From Nitratireductor aquimarinus (GTDB lineage Bacteria; Pseudomonadota; Alphaproteobacteria; Rhizobiales; Rhizobiaceae): DNA of 64,000 nt. A program made the translations under genes and the position numbers. Below the pieces are notes generated by a model. It saw only the letters and a list, made by a program, of their open reading frames with translations, searched no databases and was not told the DNA's origin. Of the stretch, positions 40,353-47,389 are shown piece after piece. Numbering within the stretch: the first letter of the stretch is position 1; each line of letters begins with the position of its first letter. The stretch lies in NCBI RefSeq assembly GCF_017255295.1, contig NZ_JAFKDE010000012.1:1-64000 (forward strand). Direction: 5' to 3'.

Positions 40353-40615
40353 TGTTCGGCGTTGTCCTCAGCTTCCTGCTCTCGCCGCTGGGGAAGGCTC
40401 TGGCTGCGGTTGTGGCTGTCTCCGTCATCGCCGGCGGGATTTACCTCTACGGCCACCAGCGGGGCGCTGCGTCGGTCCTGCAGCGCCTTCAATCCGACCG
40501 CATCACAATCCTGAAAGATGGAAGGAAGATCGATGAGGAAGCGCTTGGCGCTGACGACACTGGCCTGTGTGCCCTTCTTGGCGGCTGCGAGCTGCCAGAC
40601 GGCGGCAATCACTGA
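40352..40615 (+). CDS. Inner-membrane spanin subunit (Rz-like)
   Basis: The 87-residue protein has one N-terminal membrane helix (VVLSFLLSPLGKALAAVVAVSVIAGGIYLYG) and a short charged periplasmic part. It overlaps the endolysin stop (TGATG). It contains the start of the o-spanin in another frame, the embedded Rz/Rz1 layout. The periplasmic part is short for an Rz. Confidence 0.7.
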   Translation: MFGVVLSFLLSPLGKALAAVVAVSVIAGGIYLYGHQRGAASVLQRLQSDRITILKDGRKIDEEALGADDTGLCALLGGCELPDGGNH

Positions 40616-40748
40616 GCCCTGCGACGTGCTGGTGCCGATGAATCCGGCGCCGGCCACAAACTCTTACCTGGTGGCGAATGACCGCGTGACCGCCGTCGCC
40701 ATCGCGCAGCATCGTGGCCGGTATCAGAAATACCGCTGCGGGAAGTGA
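40533..40748 (+). CDS. Outer-membrane spanin lipoprotein (Rz1-like)
   Basis: ATG 40533, after GGAAGATCG, gives a 71-residue protein with a lipoprotein signal ending in the lipobox AAASC (MRKRLALTTLACVPFL...). The mature region is Pro/Ala-rich with a charged tail, as in Rz1. It begins inside the i-spanin gene in another frame and extends past it, an overlapping rather than fully embedded arrangement. Confidence 0.75.
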   Translation: MRKRLALTTLACVPFLAAASCQTAAITEPCDVLVPMNPAPATNSYLVANDRVTAVAIAQHRGRYQKYRCGK

Positions 40749-40787
40749 ACCCACCCCACAGGCAACGCATTGGAACAGGAGCGGGGC

Positions 40788-41096
40788 GTGACCGAAAAGG
40801 CACCAGACATGGATCACGACATCAGAGCTCGCGTTGTCACGCTCGAGCATTCAACAGCGGACAAGGAACGGCGATTGTCTGAGCTTGAAGCGTGGAAAGC
40901 TCAGCGGGAGATCGAGAGCGCGCGGCACGATGAAAAGTGGAACGCGATGGAAGCTCGGATCGATACCCGATTTTCCGGTCTTGAGACCTCGGTCGGAGAC
41001 ATCAAGAAAACCCTGTCGCACATCAACTGGCTGATCATTGGGGGCATCATCACTGGTGTGGTGGCGTTCCTGATCAAAGGTGGTTTCGCGCCCTGA
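40788..41096 (+). CDS. XhlA-like holin-accessory protein
   Basis: GTG 40788 is chosen because CAGGAG lies just upstream; TTG 40770 and ATG 40809 are alternatives. The 102-residue product has a coiled-coil (ARVVTLEHSTADKERRLSELE) and one C-terminal membrane helix (INWLIIGGIITGVVAFLI). This matches XhlA/phage haemolysin-like proteins that act with lysis genes. It ends the lysis operon and is followed by a terminator. Confidence 0.65.
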   Translation: MTEKAPDMDHDIRARVVTLEHSTADKERRLSELEAWKAQREIESARHDEKWNAMEARIDTRFSGLETSVGDIKKTLSHINWLIIGGIITGVVAFLIKGGFAP

Positions 41097-41117
41097 TCTT
41101 TCCGCATCCTCCCCAAC

Positions 41118-41150
41118 TGCCCCGCTGGCTTCGGCTGGCGGGGGCTTTCT
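41118..41150 (+). terminator. Terminator after lysis operon
   Basis: CCCCGC (41120-41125) pairs with GCGGGG (41138-41143), with inner GC pairs closing a TTCG-containing loop, followed by GCTTTCT. It ends rightward late transcription. Confidence 0.72.
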
Positions 41151-41163
41151 GCATTCTATGCCC

Positions 41164-41201
41164 GCAAAAGAGAAAGAGCCCGAACATCAAGTCCGGGCTC
41201 T
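41164..41201 (-). terminator. Terminator of the outer-membrane protein gene
   Basis: AGAGCCCG (41175-41182) pairs with CGGGCTCT (41194-41201). On the minus strand the T-rich run TTTCTCTTTTG follows. It ends the leftward transcript from 42484. Confidence 0.75.
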
Positions 41202-41233
41202 CTCGTCGGTGATATTCGGACGTAGCCGCAGAC

Positions 41234-42484
41234 CTACATCAGCTTGAACTTGAGGCCTGCACGCACGGTGTGCGAGGACGGATCGACTTTGAACAGCCCG
41301 GCCGAACCAAAATCCTCGGATCCAAAGTCAGAGTAGCGATACTCGAGGTTGAGCGTTGTGCGGTCCGTAACGGCCGTTTCAATGCCGCCGCCAACTGAGA
41401 AGCCGTTTGCGTTCCAATCATACAGATTGCCAAGGCCGCTGACATTGACCTCGAAATGCTGGTGGCTATAGCCGGCGAGACCGTAGATGAGTGTACCAGC
41501 GCCAACCTTGTAGCCGAGGCGGGCGAGCACGTCGAAGCCGTAGTCTGCGTCAACGGAGGCGTTGCCGCCAGGCGCGGAAAGCTCGCTGGAGATCGTGGAA
41601 TAGCGCGCGTTGGCCATCACGCCAGCGACCCAGTTACCGCTGAACTCCATGTCGTAGCCGATCGAGGCTTCCGCGAAGATGCCTTCAGCGCCGATCCCGT
41701 TGAAGCCGAGGCCGAGGCCAGGCACTTTGAGATCATGAACCAGGCCACCGGCACCCACTGCCGCACCAATTGTCAGGCCATTCCAGCTGTACGAAGGCGC
41801 ATCGAAGCCCGCACCGCCGGAGTTCATCCCAAAGCGATAGTTCAGCCCTGCATGGAATGTGTGCATCGACGGCGTAACCTCGATCACGCCCGCAGAACCG
41901 AAGTCTTCCGAGCCGAAGTGCGAATACCGGTATTCCGACTTGAGGGTCCAGTTGCTCGCGATTGCCGTTTCAATGCCGGCACCAACCACGAAGCCGCTGC
42001 TGTCCCAGCTGTAATCGAGGCCGGCCGGGTTTGAGGAAACGTCGAAATGCTGCCAGCTGTAGCCGCCGAGAACATATGCCAGCGTCGACGGCGTAAGCAA
42101 ATAGCCGGCGCGCACGCCCACGTCGAACCCGTAGTCGGCCTTGGCGTCAATGGAGCCCGGACCCATCGACAGCTTCGCTCCGATATTGCCGATCCGAGCG
42201 TCAGCAAACGCACCGATGAGGAAACGCGGCGACATCATGTAGTCGTAGCCGATGGTGAGTTCGCCGAACACACCTTCGCCGCCGATGCCGTTTGCCGAGG
42301 CGGCAAGCGGGTTGATGTCCACTTCGCCGACGAGCGCGCCTGCGCCGCCGCCAAAGCCAACATAGACGCCGGACCAGTTGTAGCCGGACGTTGCGTTTTC
42401 CGTGAGATCAGCTGCCGTGGCAGACTGCGTGGCAAGCGCCAGTCCGCAGCCTGCGGCAACTAATGCGATGAGACTCGTTTTCAT
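41234..42484 (-). CDS. Double-domain outer-membrane beta-barrel protein
   Basis: ATG 42484 is chosen because GGGGGAAAC precedes it and it gives a clean signal peptide (MKTSLIALVAAGCGLALA...ATAA). The 416-residue protein contains two related porin-like units of about 200 residues, each with NWSG or SWNG near the start, an IGYD strand, an ADYGFDV strand, EYRYSxFGSEDFGSAG and a C-terminal barrel strand. Single units are about the size of Hbp/Omp25-type 8-strand barrels. Whether it folds as two 8-strand barrels or one larger barrel is unknown. It is likely lysogenic cargo. Confidence 0.85.
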   Translation of the reverse strand: MKTSLIALVAAGCGLALATQSATAADLTENATSGYNWSGVYVGFGGGAGALVGEVDINPLAASANGIGGEGVFGELTIGYDYMMSPRFLIGAFADARIGNIGAKLSMGPGSIDAKADYGFDVGVRAGYLLTPSTLAYVLGGYSWQHFDVSSNPAGLDYSWDSSGFVVGAGIETAIASNWTLKSEYRYSHFGSEDFGSAGVIEVTPSMHTFHAGLNYRFGMNSGGAGFDAPSYSWNGLTIGAAVGAGGLVHDLKVPGLGLGFNGIGAEGIFAEASIGYDMEFSGNWVAGVMANARYSTISSELSAPGGNASVDADYGFDVLARLGYKVGAGTLIYGLAGYSHQHFEVNVSGLGNLYDWNANGFSVGGGIETAVTDRTTLNLEYRYSDFGSEDFGSAGLFKVDPSSHTVRAGLKFKLM

Positions 42485-42676
42485 GTTTCCCCCACTCTCT
42501 GAGATGTAGTCTGTTGGCTTAATACAGTTGTCCTGCAGAGAGTCCATATGGTCGTGTTGCCAAATTGTGAAAACGGATAGGTTGTGCTCTTTGTGCAACA
42601 TTACTTAGGGGAAGAAGTAGCTGGGGCGGTGGTAATGCTCGAAACTCACCGGCTTAACGGTGCGGTCTCGGTGTAA

Positions 42677-43333
42677 TCACTCGGGCAGGTCCGGCGCATC
42701 CACGATCATCAGCTTGTCGTCGGGCAGGGGGCGTTGCAGTTTCTTCGCTTCTTCCCATGGCTCGGTGAGCCATGCAGCCATTTCGTCCTCGGTGGTCAGT
42801 ATGACCGGCATCGCCTTCTTGTGAACGGGCTCGACAACGCTGTTGGGCTCGGTGGTCAGGAAGCCATAGACCTCATGGTCTTCTGGCTCCTCGCGCGCCA
42901 TGCGCTTGCCGTGCCATTGCGTCCATAGGCCGGCGAAGACGAAGAGTGGCCGATCCTCATTCAGCGCGAACCATGCGTTCGGTGTGCGCCTGTCGCCTTC
43001 CTTCCGGCTGGCGGGGGCGGGCTCGGCAAAGCTCGTGACCGGCACAAGGCAGCGGCTTTCCGGTGAGAGCCATTTGCGCCAGTGGGCGGATGAGGTGTTG
43101 CGGATGTTCGTGACGCCGCTGTCGTGCTTTCCCTTGATGAACATGGGCGGCGTCGGCATGCCCCAGCGGGCGCGCACCATTTCCCGCTCTCCATCCTCTC
43201 CCACGCGAATGATCGGCGCATAGCGGTTCGGATAGACCTGCAGTGACGGCTCGTTGAAGGCATATTCCCGTGTCGTCTTGATGAAGTCGCGGATTGCCTG
43301 GCGTGTCGTCGTCATGTTGTAGAGATTGCACAT
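42677..43333 (-). CDS. yedK: SRAP domain protein (YedK/HMCES family)
   Basis: The 218-residue protein begins with MCNLYN, giving the Cys2 that forms the covalent link to abasic DNA. It contains the expected ARWGMPTPP and TNIRNTSSAHWRKWL segments, CLVPVTSFAEPAP and a late VHKKAMPVIL with the catalytic-type His. By family knowledge it shields abasic sites in single-stranded DNA. It may protect replicating phage or host DNA; the host may also carry one. Confidence 0.92.
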   Translation of the reverse strand: MCNLYNMTTTRQAIRDFIKTTREYAFNEPSLQVYPNRYAPIIRVGEDGEREMVRARWGMPTPPMFIKGKHDSGVTNIRNTSSAHWRKWLSPESRCLVPVTSFAEPAPASRKEGDRRTPNAWFALNEDRPLFVFAGLWTQWHGKRMAREEPEDHEVYGFLTTEPNSVVEPVHKKAMPVILTTEDEMAAWLTEPWEEAKKLQRPLPDDKLMIVDAPDLPE

Positions 43334-43342
43334 TGGTCGGGA

Positions 43343-43609
43343 TCACCTCGGCCATTGATTTATGACCATGATGGTATTGCCACGGGCGTTTTGGCAACTT
43401 CGGCAGCGCAGACGCTTCTCCAGATCGATGGCTGTTGCGTCCCGTCCGTAGCGCCGCTCAAGCGCGCGGCGGTCCAGCTCTGATATCGATTTGCAGTGCC
43501 GGCAGATCGCGCCAAGCACATAGTAGGGCTGAATGTCCTTCAGCCGGATCTGGCCATCTCGTGTGAAGAAAACGACCTCTGACAGGTGGAGTGGCTTGAA
43601 CTGGCGCAT
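43343..43609 (-). CDS. Zinc-finger-like hypothetical protein
   Basis: ATG 43609 has GGAG upstream and gives 88 residues (MRQFKPLHLSEVVFF...). Two Cys pairs, CRHC and CRSC about 30 residues apart, suggest a zinc-binding domain like those of small DNA-binding proteins. It lies just upstream of the SRAP gene on the same strand, by about 10 bases, so co-transcription is likely. Confidence 0.65.
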   Translation of the reverse strand: MRQFKPLHLSEVVFFTRDGQIRLKDIQPYYVLGAICRHCKSISELDRRALERRYGRDATAIDLEKRLRCRSCQNARGNTIMVINQWPR

Positions 43610-43652
43610 CTGGCGGCTCCGCAAAACATGTGCCGCACCATTGTTTCCTTCA

Positions 43653-43919
43653 TCAGCGCGCCGTCCCAGCGCGCACAAATCCCCAACTGACAGATCGCTC
43701 CAGCGCTTCCACGCGCCCGGCGAGGTAATCCCGCTCGCCCAAGAGCGCGATGACTGCCTCGCGAGGATCGCCGCCGCAGGCCTCTATGATCGCCTCGGCC
43801 GCTGGCTCATAGGGATCAGGTTCGCCATCTGCATTTCTTGATGCGTGCTGCTGGTGCGGTGGGCGTCGGCAATGCTGGCGCCCGCCGCCATCCGTCTTGA
43901 GGGCGGTTTCGCTGGTCAT
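43653..43919 (-). CDS. Hypothetical helical protein
   Basis: ATG 43919 with GGAGAAAAGA upstream gives 88 residues (TSETALKTDGGGRQ...), ending in a basic, Arg-rich helix (EALERSVSWGFVRAGTAR). No family is recognised. It diverges from 44043 over a 123-base gap. Confidence 0.5.
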   Translation of the reverse strand: MTSETALKTDGGGRQHCRRPPHQQHASRNADGEPDPYEPAAEAIIEACGGDPREAVIALLGERDYLAGRVEALERSVSWGFVRAGTAR

Positions 43920-44042
43920 TCTTTTCTCCATCAGAAGCGCAGATCGTAATCCAATCGCCCTTGACGAGTCTAGCGTTTGTTCCACATTTGTTCATGTTAC
44001 GCATGCGGCGACGTGACGGGTGAAATTGAGAAGGAGCAGACG

Positions 44043-44387
44043 ATGTCACGTCGCAAAGGAGAGCCCACCGGGGCTCAGATTGACCGCGCGTATCCGCACC
44101 AGGTGGCGCTCCCGGAGGATCGGGTAATGGGAGCCAACTACGATGTCGTTCACGGCTTCTGCAAAGGTCTGTCGCTCCATCGCCGGACGCAAAGCGTCTA
44201 TGCGCAGTGGGCCGAGCCGAGAGGCGGCTACTTCAGCATCTTCTGCTTTGCCGAGAAGGAGGATGCGGAGCGCTTCGCATCCGCGTTTGACGGCACTCCA
44301 TTCGATCCGAAGCGAGACAGGGGGAAGGGGGATCGGAAGCGGTTTTGGGACAGAGTGCCTGCCGAGTCGCCTCATTCACGCGGATGA
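44043..44387 (+). CDS. Hypothetical protein
   Basis: ATG 44043 follows AAGGAG at good spacing. The 114-residue protein contains GFCKGLSLHRRTQS and a C-terminal KEDAERFASAFDG; it looks globular, alpha-beta, with several His and Trp residues. No family is assigned. A strong terminator follows. Confidence 0.6.
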   Translation: MSRRKGEPTGAQIDRAYPHQVALPEDRVMGANYDVVHGFCKGLSLHRRTQSVYAQWAEPRGGYFSIFCFAEKEDAERFASAFDGTPFDPKRDRGKGDRKRFWDRVPAESPHSRG

Positions 44388-44412
44388 AGGGCAGGGAGGC
44401 GGCGTTTAGGTG

Positions 44413-44456
44413 CAAAAAAAGAGCCCCGCCGACGTTCTCGGCCGGCGGGGCTTTTT
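44413..44456. terminator. Bidirectional terminator
   Basis: GCCCCGCCG (44422-44430) pairs with CGGCGGGGC (44442-44450), with A7 before it and TTTTTCT after it. It serves both 44043-44387 and the leftward gene at 44488-44928. Confidence 0.85.
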
Positions 44457-44487
44457 CTATTTGCTCGAAGATGTCGCTTAACTCCCC

Positions 44488-44928
44488 TTAGTCCAAGTAA
44501 GTGGCCTCAGTGCGCGCATCCATGTAGATCTCGGAAACAATGAGCCAACGACCGCTCGCTTGACGATGCAGGACTTTGAGCGAATGATTGTGGCGGGTCG
44601 GAAGAGCTTCTCCGTCCACGGTTTGTTGTCCCTCAACTTTGACCTGCGTCTTGGCGACGACCACATCACTGCCGATGGAACGGATATTGATATCCGGTTG
44701 GCCCAGCATCTTCCCGGCCGAAAAATTTGGATCAGCAAACAAGCCGGTAAGATAGTCGATTATGCGATCACGCCCGGAAAGAGCGGTGCCAAAAGCGTTG
44801 GTCCAATCTGCGTCCTCGACATAAACCTCACGTAAGATGCTTGCATCGCGCTCCTGAAACGCCGCCAGCAAAGTCCGCAAGGTTGTTTCGATTGCGGTAG
44901 CATCGGGGTTGCCTCGAAGGTCACTCAC
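44488..44928 (-). CDS. NTF2/SnoaL-like protein (SgcJ/EcaC family)
   Basis: GTG 44928 follows GAGGAG at good spacing. The 146-residue protein has the NTF2-like cone fold pattern: TLLAAFQERDASILREVYVEDADWTNAFG and a C-terminal SLKVLHRQASGRWLIVSEIYMDAR. Members bind small ligands or act as isomerases, and most are uncharacterised. It looks like a moron carried near the right attachment site. Confidence 0.8.
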   Translation of the reverse strand: MSDLRGNPDATAIETTLRTLLAAFQERDASILREVYVEDADWTNAFGTALSGRDRIIDYLTGLFADPNFSAGKMLGQPDINIRSIGSDVVVAKTQVKVEGQQTVDGEALPTRHNHSLKVLHRQASGRWLIVSEIYMDARTEATYLD

Positions 44929-45030
44929 TTGTCTTTCTCCTCGGTCCTTCAGTCGAAGCTTATCTGTGGCGTAGTTTCCCGCTAATGGGGCGGCCAGACA
45001 CGCCGTCTCGAAGCTCAGCGAGCGCGTTTT

Positions 45031-45402
45031 CTACTCGCACCATGCTGACCTGTACCCTGGCTTCCAGCGAACGGCATAGCCATCCGCCATGAGGATTTCC
45101 CCCGCAGTCTTCCCGTTTGGCATCCGCACCCAAACGAGCGGACGCTTCCAGCGATCACGCTCGCCGCTGTCCTCGATCTTCACGTCCTCCCGCAGAAGCT
45201 CGGCAAGCCGTAGTTTGGCCTGCTTGCCCAGTAGCTTCTCCTGCGGGCATTTCGCGTTGCGGATCTCTGGAGTGTCGATCCCGGACTTGAACGGCGCGCC
45301 CGGTCCCATGATGCGCATGTTCTGCCCGTTGCACTTGATGGTGTCTCCATCGACGGCAGACAGGGACAGGCAGGAAATGAGGGTGGCTGCGAAAGCGATC
45401 AT
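45031..45402 (-). CDS. Secreted thermonuclease-like (SNase) protein
   Basis: The 123-residue product starts with a signal-like helix (MIAFAATLISCLSLSA) and then VDGDTIKCNGQNMRIMG with IDTPEI, the SNase-fold signature, and QAKLRLAELL later. The family cuts DNA or RNA with Ca2+ or Mn2+. It is the last prophage gene before the attachment site. Export to the periplasm suggests a competitor or entry-blocking role. Confidence 0.82.
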   Translation of the reverse strand: MIAFAATLISCLSLSAVDGDTIKCNGQNMRIMGPGAPFKSGIDTPEIRNAKCPQEKLLGKQAKLRLAELLREDVKIEDSGERDRWKRPLVWVRMPNGKTAGEILMADGYAVRWKPGYRSAWCE

Positions 45403-45644
45403 TCAGAGCTCCAAAACACACCGCATGTGAGCAAGTCGGGGCTCCCTCTTCAATGGGGCGAGAGCGTAATTTGGCTCAGCCCTCCACGTCGCCTGTATGC
45501 CTGCAAAGCACTACTAGATGGCGCGTTTCAGTTTACACTTGACGGCGGAACCCCTTGGTTTTGATGGGGGCTAGGTGGTGGCTGATGTAAACTGCGCTCC
45601 AGTAAGGTGTTGAAGTCACGAGGGAAATCGCTTCGCCGCCAAGT

Positions 45645-45689
45645 CTGGGGGTCAAGGGGTCGTGGGTTCGAATCCCGCCGCTCCGACCA
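45645..45689 (+). other. attR: Right attachment site: 3' fragment of tRNA-Pro(GGG)
   Basis: The 45 bases begin at the anticodon loop (CTGGGGG), contain the T stem-loop (GTGGGTTCGAATCCCGC) and end with the acceptor 3' strand CGCTCCG, discriminator A and encoded CCA. The fold shows nt 32-76 of a proline tRNA; nothing before 45645 completes it. It is the core left by integration into the 3' end of a tRNA gene, and the host chromosome resumes at 45690. Confidence 0.88.
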
Positions 45690-45940
45690 TTTTTTCCTTC
45701 GCATTTTTGGCTTCGCTACCAGCCAGTCTGCCAGGACGCATCGCGCGTTTCTTCTCTTTCCAAAAAAATGACCAGAGCCATTCCTGAGGCGAATCCCCCA
45801 TCGGGCTCACGCGTACACGCTTTCGCGACCAATTCCGCATGCAAGGCGTTTCTCACAAGGGCCGAATGACTGTGGCAGTAATTCATTAACCATAACTGTT
45901 TACTAGTTGCTCGTTGCCGTGATTCAGTTTCGAGGTGTCG

Positions 45941-46558
45941 ATGTCGATCTCCCGCCGCAGTTTTCTTATGGGGCTTCCGCTTTTTGTCGCGGGCTGCTCC
46001 ACCACAACGATCCGATCCGACGCCTTGAACTACGCGTCCATTCGCGATGAGCAGTTTCCCGTTGCTGCACTTCCCTTGTCCAAATTCGATCCCGAGCTGC
46101 GCCGCAGGGAAGTGGCTTTCGATGGTGATTACCCGGCTGGCACAATCGTTGTGAACACACCGGAGCGCCGCCTCTATTACGTCCTCGGCAATGGCCGCGC
46201 GATGCGCTACGGCGTTGGCGTGGGCAAGCAGGGGCTTGCCCTTCGTGGCAACGCCACCGTTGGCCGCAAGGCGGAGTGGCCGAGCTGGACGCCGACCGCC
46301 AACATGATGCGCAACACGCCGCGCTACCGGAAATATGCCGGCGGCGTTCCAGGCGGACCGAACAATCCCCTGGGCGCGCGCGCGATCTATCTCTATCGTG
46401 GCGGCCGCGACACGATGTTCCGCATCCATGGCACCAACCAGCCGTCCACCATTGGCGGCGCGGTCTCCAGCGGCTGCATCCGCATGACCAATCATGACGT
46501 GATCGATCTTTACGAGCGCGTGACGCCCGGCGCAAAAGTCGTGGTCATTCAGGCCTAG
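45941..46558 (+). CDS. L,D-transpeptidase (YkuD) lipoprotein
   Basis: ATG 45941 (after CGAGGTGTCG) is preferred to GTG 45935. The 205-residue protein has a lipoprotein-type signal (SRRSFLMGLPLFVAGCS; lipobox VAGC) and a YkuD domain ending in HGTNQPSTIGGAVSSGCIRM, which contains the catalytic His and Cys (about residues 168-187). It forms 3-3 crosslinks or anchors lipoproteins. It is the first host gene after the prophage. Confidence 0.92.
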   Translation: MSISRRSFLMGLPLFVAGCSTTTIRSDALNYASIRDEQFPVAALPLSKFDPELRRREVAFDGDYPAGTIVVNTPERRLYYVLGNGRAMRYGVGVGKQGLALRGNATVGRKAEWPSWTPTANMMRNTPRYRKYAGGVPGGPNNPLGARAIYLYRGGRDTMFRIHGTNQPSTIGGAVSSGCIRMTNHDVIDLYERVTPGAKVVVIQA

Positions 46559-46660
46559 AGGATTTTTGGGCGCGTTCGCTTCAGCGCGCCCGTCCTGCCT
46601 CAACTCAGGCAGTTGACGATCTGTCCCAACCGACGCACCCTCCCGTAAGGTCGGGTGGGC

Positions 46661-47389
46661 ATGATGAGCGAAACGCAGTCATCTCGGGTGGAAGTACTCA
46701 AAGCCGTCGGTATCACCAAGGTGTATCGCAGCGGCACGGTGGCTGTTGACGCGCTCAAGGGCGTTGATCTTGCCCTTTACGAGCGGGAAATCGTTGCTCT
46801 TCTGGGCGCTTCGGGATCCGGCAAGTCGACCCTTCTCAATATTCTTGGCGGTCTGGACCTGCCCACTGACGGGCGGTTGTTCTATCGCGGCCGCGAATTG
46901 TCGGCCCTGTCCGATGCCGGGCTGACGGAATTTCGCCGCCGGCATGTCGGTTTCGTCTTCCAGTTCTATAATCTGGTGCCAAGCCTCACGGCCCGCGAGA
47001 ATGTCGCGCTCGTCACCGAAATTGCGGAAGACGCGATGACGCCCGAGGAAGCGCTCGACCGGGTGGGGCTTGCCTCGCGGATGGATCATTTTCCAGCCGA
47101 GCTTTCCGGTGGCGAGCAGCAGCGCGTCGCAATCGCCAGGGCCATCGCCAAGCGTCCGGACATTCTTCTGTGCGACGAACCGACCGGCGCGCTCGACAGC
47201 AAGACCGGCGTCACGGTTCTTGAGGCGATTGTCGAGGTCAACCGCACGCTCGGCACGACAACGGCCCTGATCACCCACAATGTCGCCATTCGCCGGATCG
47301 CCGACCGGGTGATCTACATGGCGGATGGAGAGATCGCTCGGGCGGAGGAAAACGCCGACCGCCTCGCGCCGGCCGAGGTGAGCTGGTGA
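46661..47389 (+). CDS. ABC transporter ATP-binding protein (MacB/LolD type)
   Basis: The 242-residue protein has Walker [10 protein letters not shown] (about residue 45), Q-loop FQFYNL, signature [14 protein letters not shown], Walker [13 protein letters not shown] and an H-loop ITHN. This is the MacB/LolD/FtsE-type ATPase partner of permeases with large periplasmic loops. It couples to the permease gene by TGATG. Start is ATG 46661; GTG 46655 and ATG 46664 are alternatives. Confidence 0.92.
   Translation: MMSETQSSRVEVLKAVGITKVYRSGTVAVDALKGVDLALYEREIVALLGASGSGKSTLLNILGGLDLPTDGRLFYRGRELSALSDAGLTEFRRRHVGFVFQFYNLVPSLTARENVALVTEIAEDAMTPEEALDRVGLASRMDHFPAELSGGEQQRVAIARAIAKRPDILLCDEPTGALDSKTGVTVLEAIVEVNRTLGTTTALITHNVAIRRIADRVIYMADGEIARAEENADRLAPAEVSW

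Larger units (their letters stand above)
1..45689. mobile_element. Siphovirus-type prophage, right end complete, left end outside window
   Basis: The block holds an immunity region, an early replication operon, a complete head-tail-lysis late region and cargo genes. It ends at a 45-nt fragment identical in form to the 3' part of a tRNA-Pro gene. No integrase is visible. Because the right junction keeps only the tRNA 3' fragment, I infer that an intact tRNA-Pro and the integrase lie left of base 1. Portal, HK97-type protease and capsid, tail tube, tape measure and GTA-like distal tail proteins indicate a long non-contractile tail. No obvious frameshift breaks the structural or replication genes, so it may be inducible. 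Confidence 0.93.

Noticed and set aside
45716-46603. Minus-strand 295-codon frame over the L,D-transpeptidase
   Set aside because: The plus-strand YkuD motifs and lipobox are decisive; the minus frame is a shadow.
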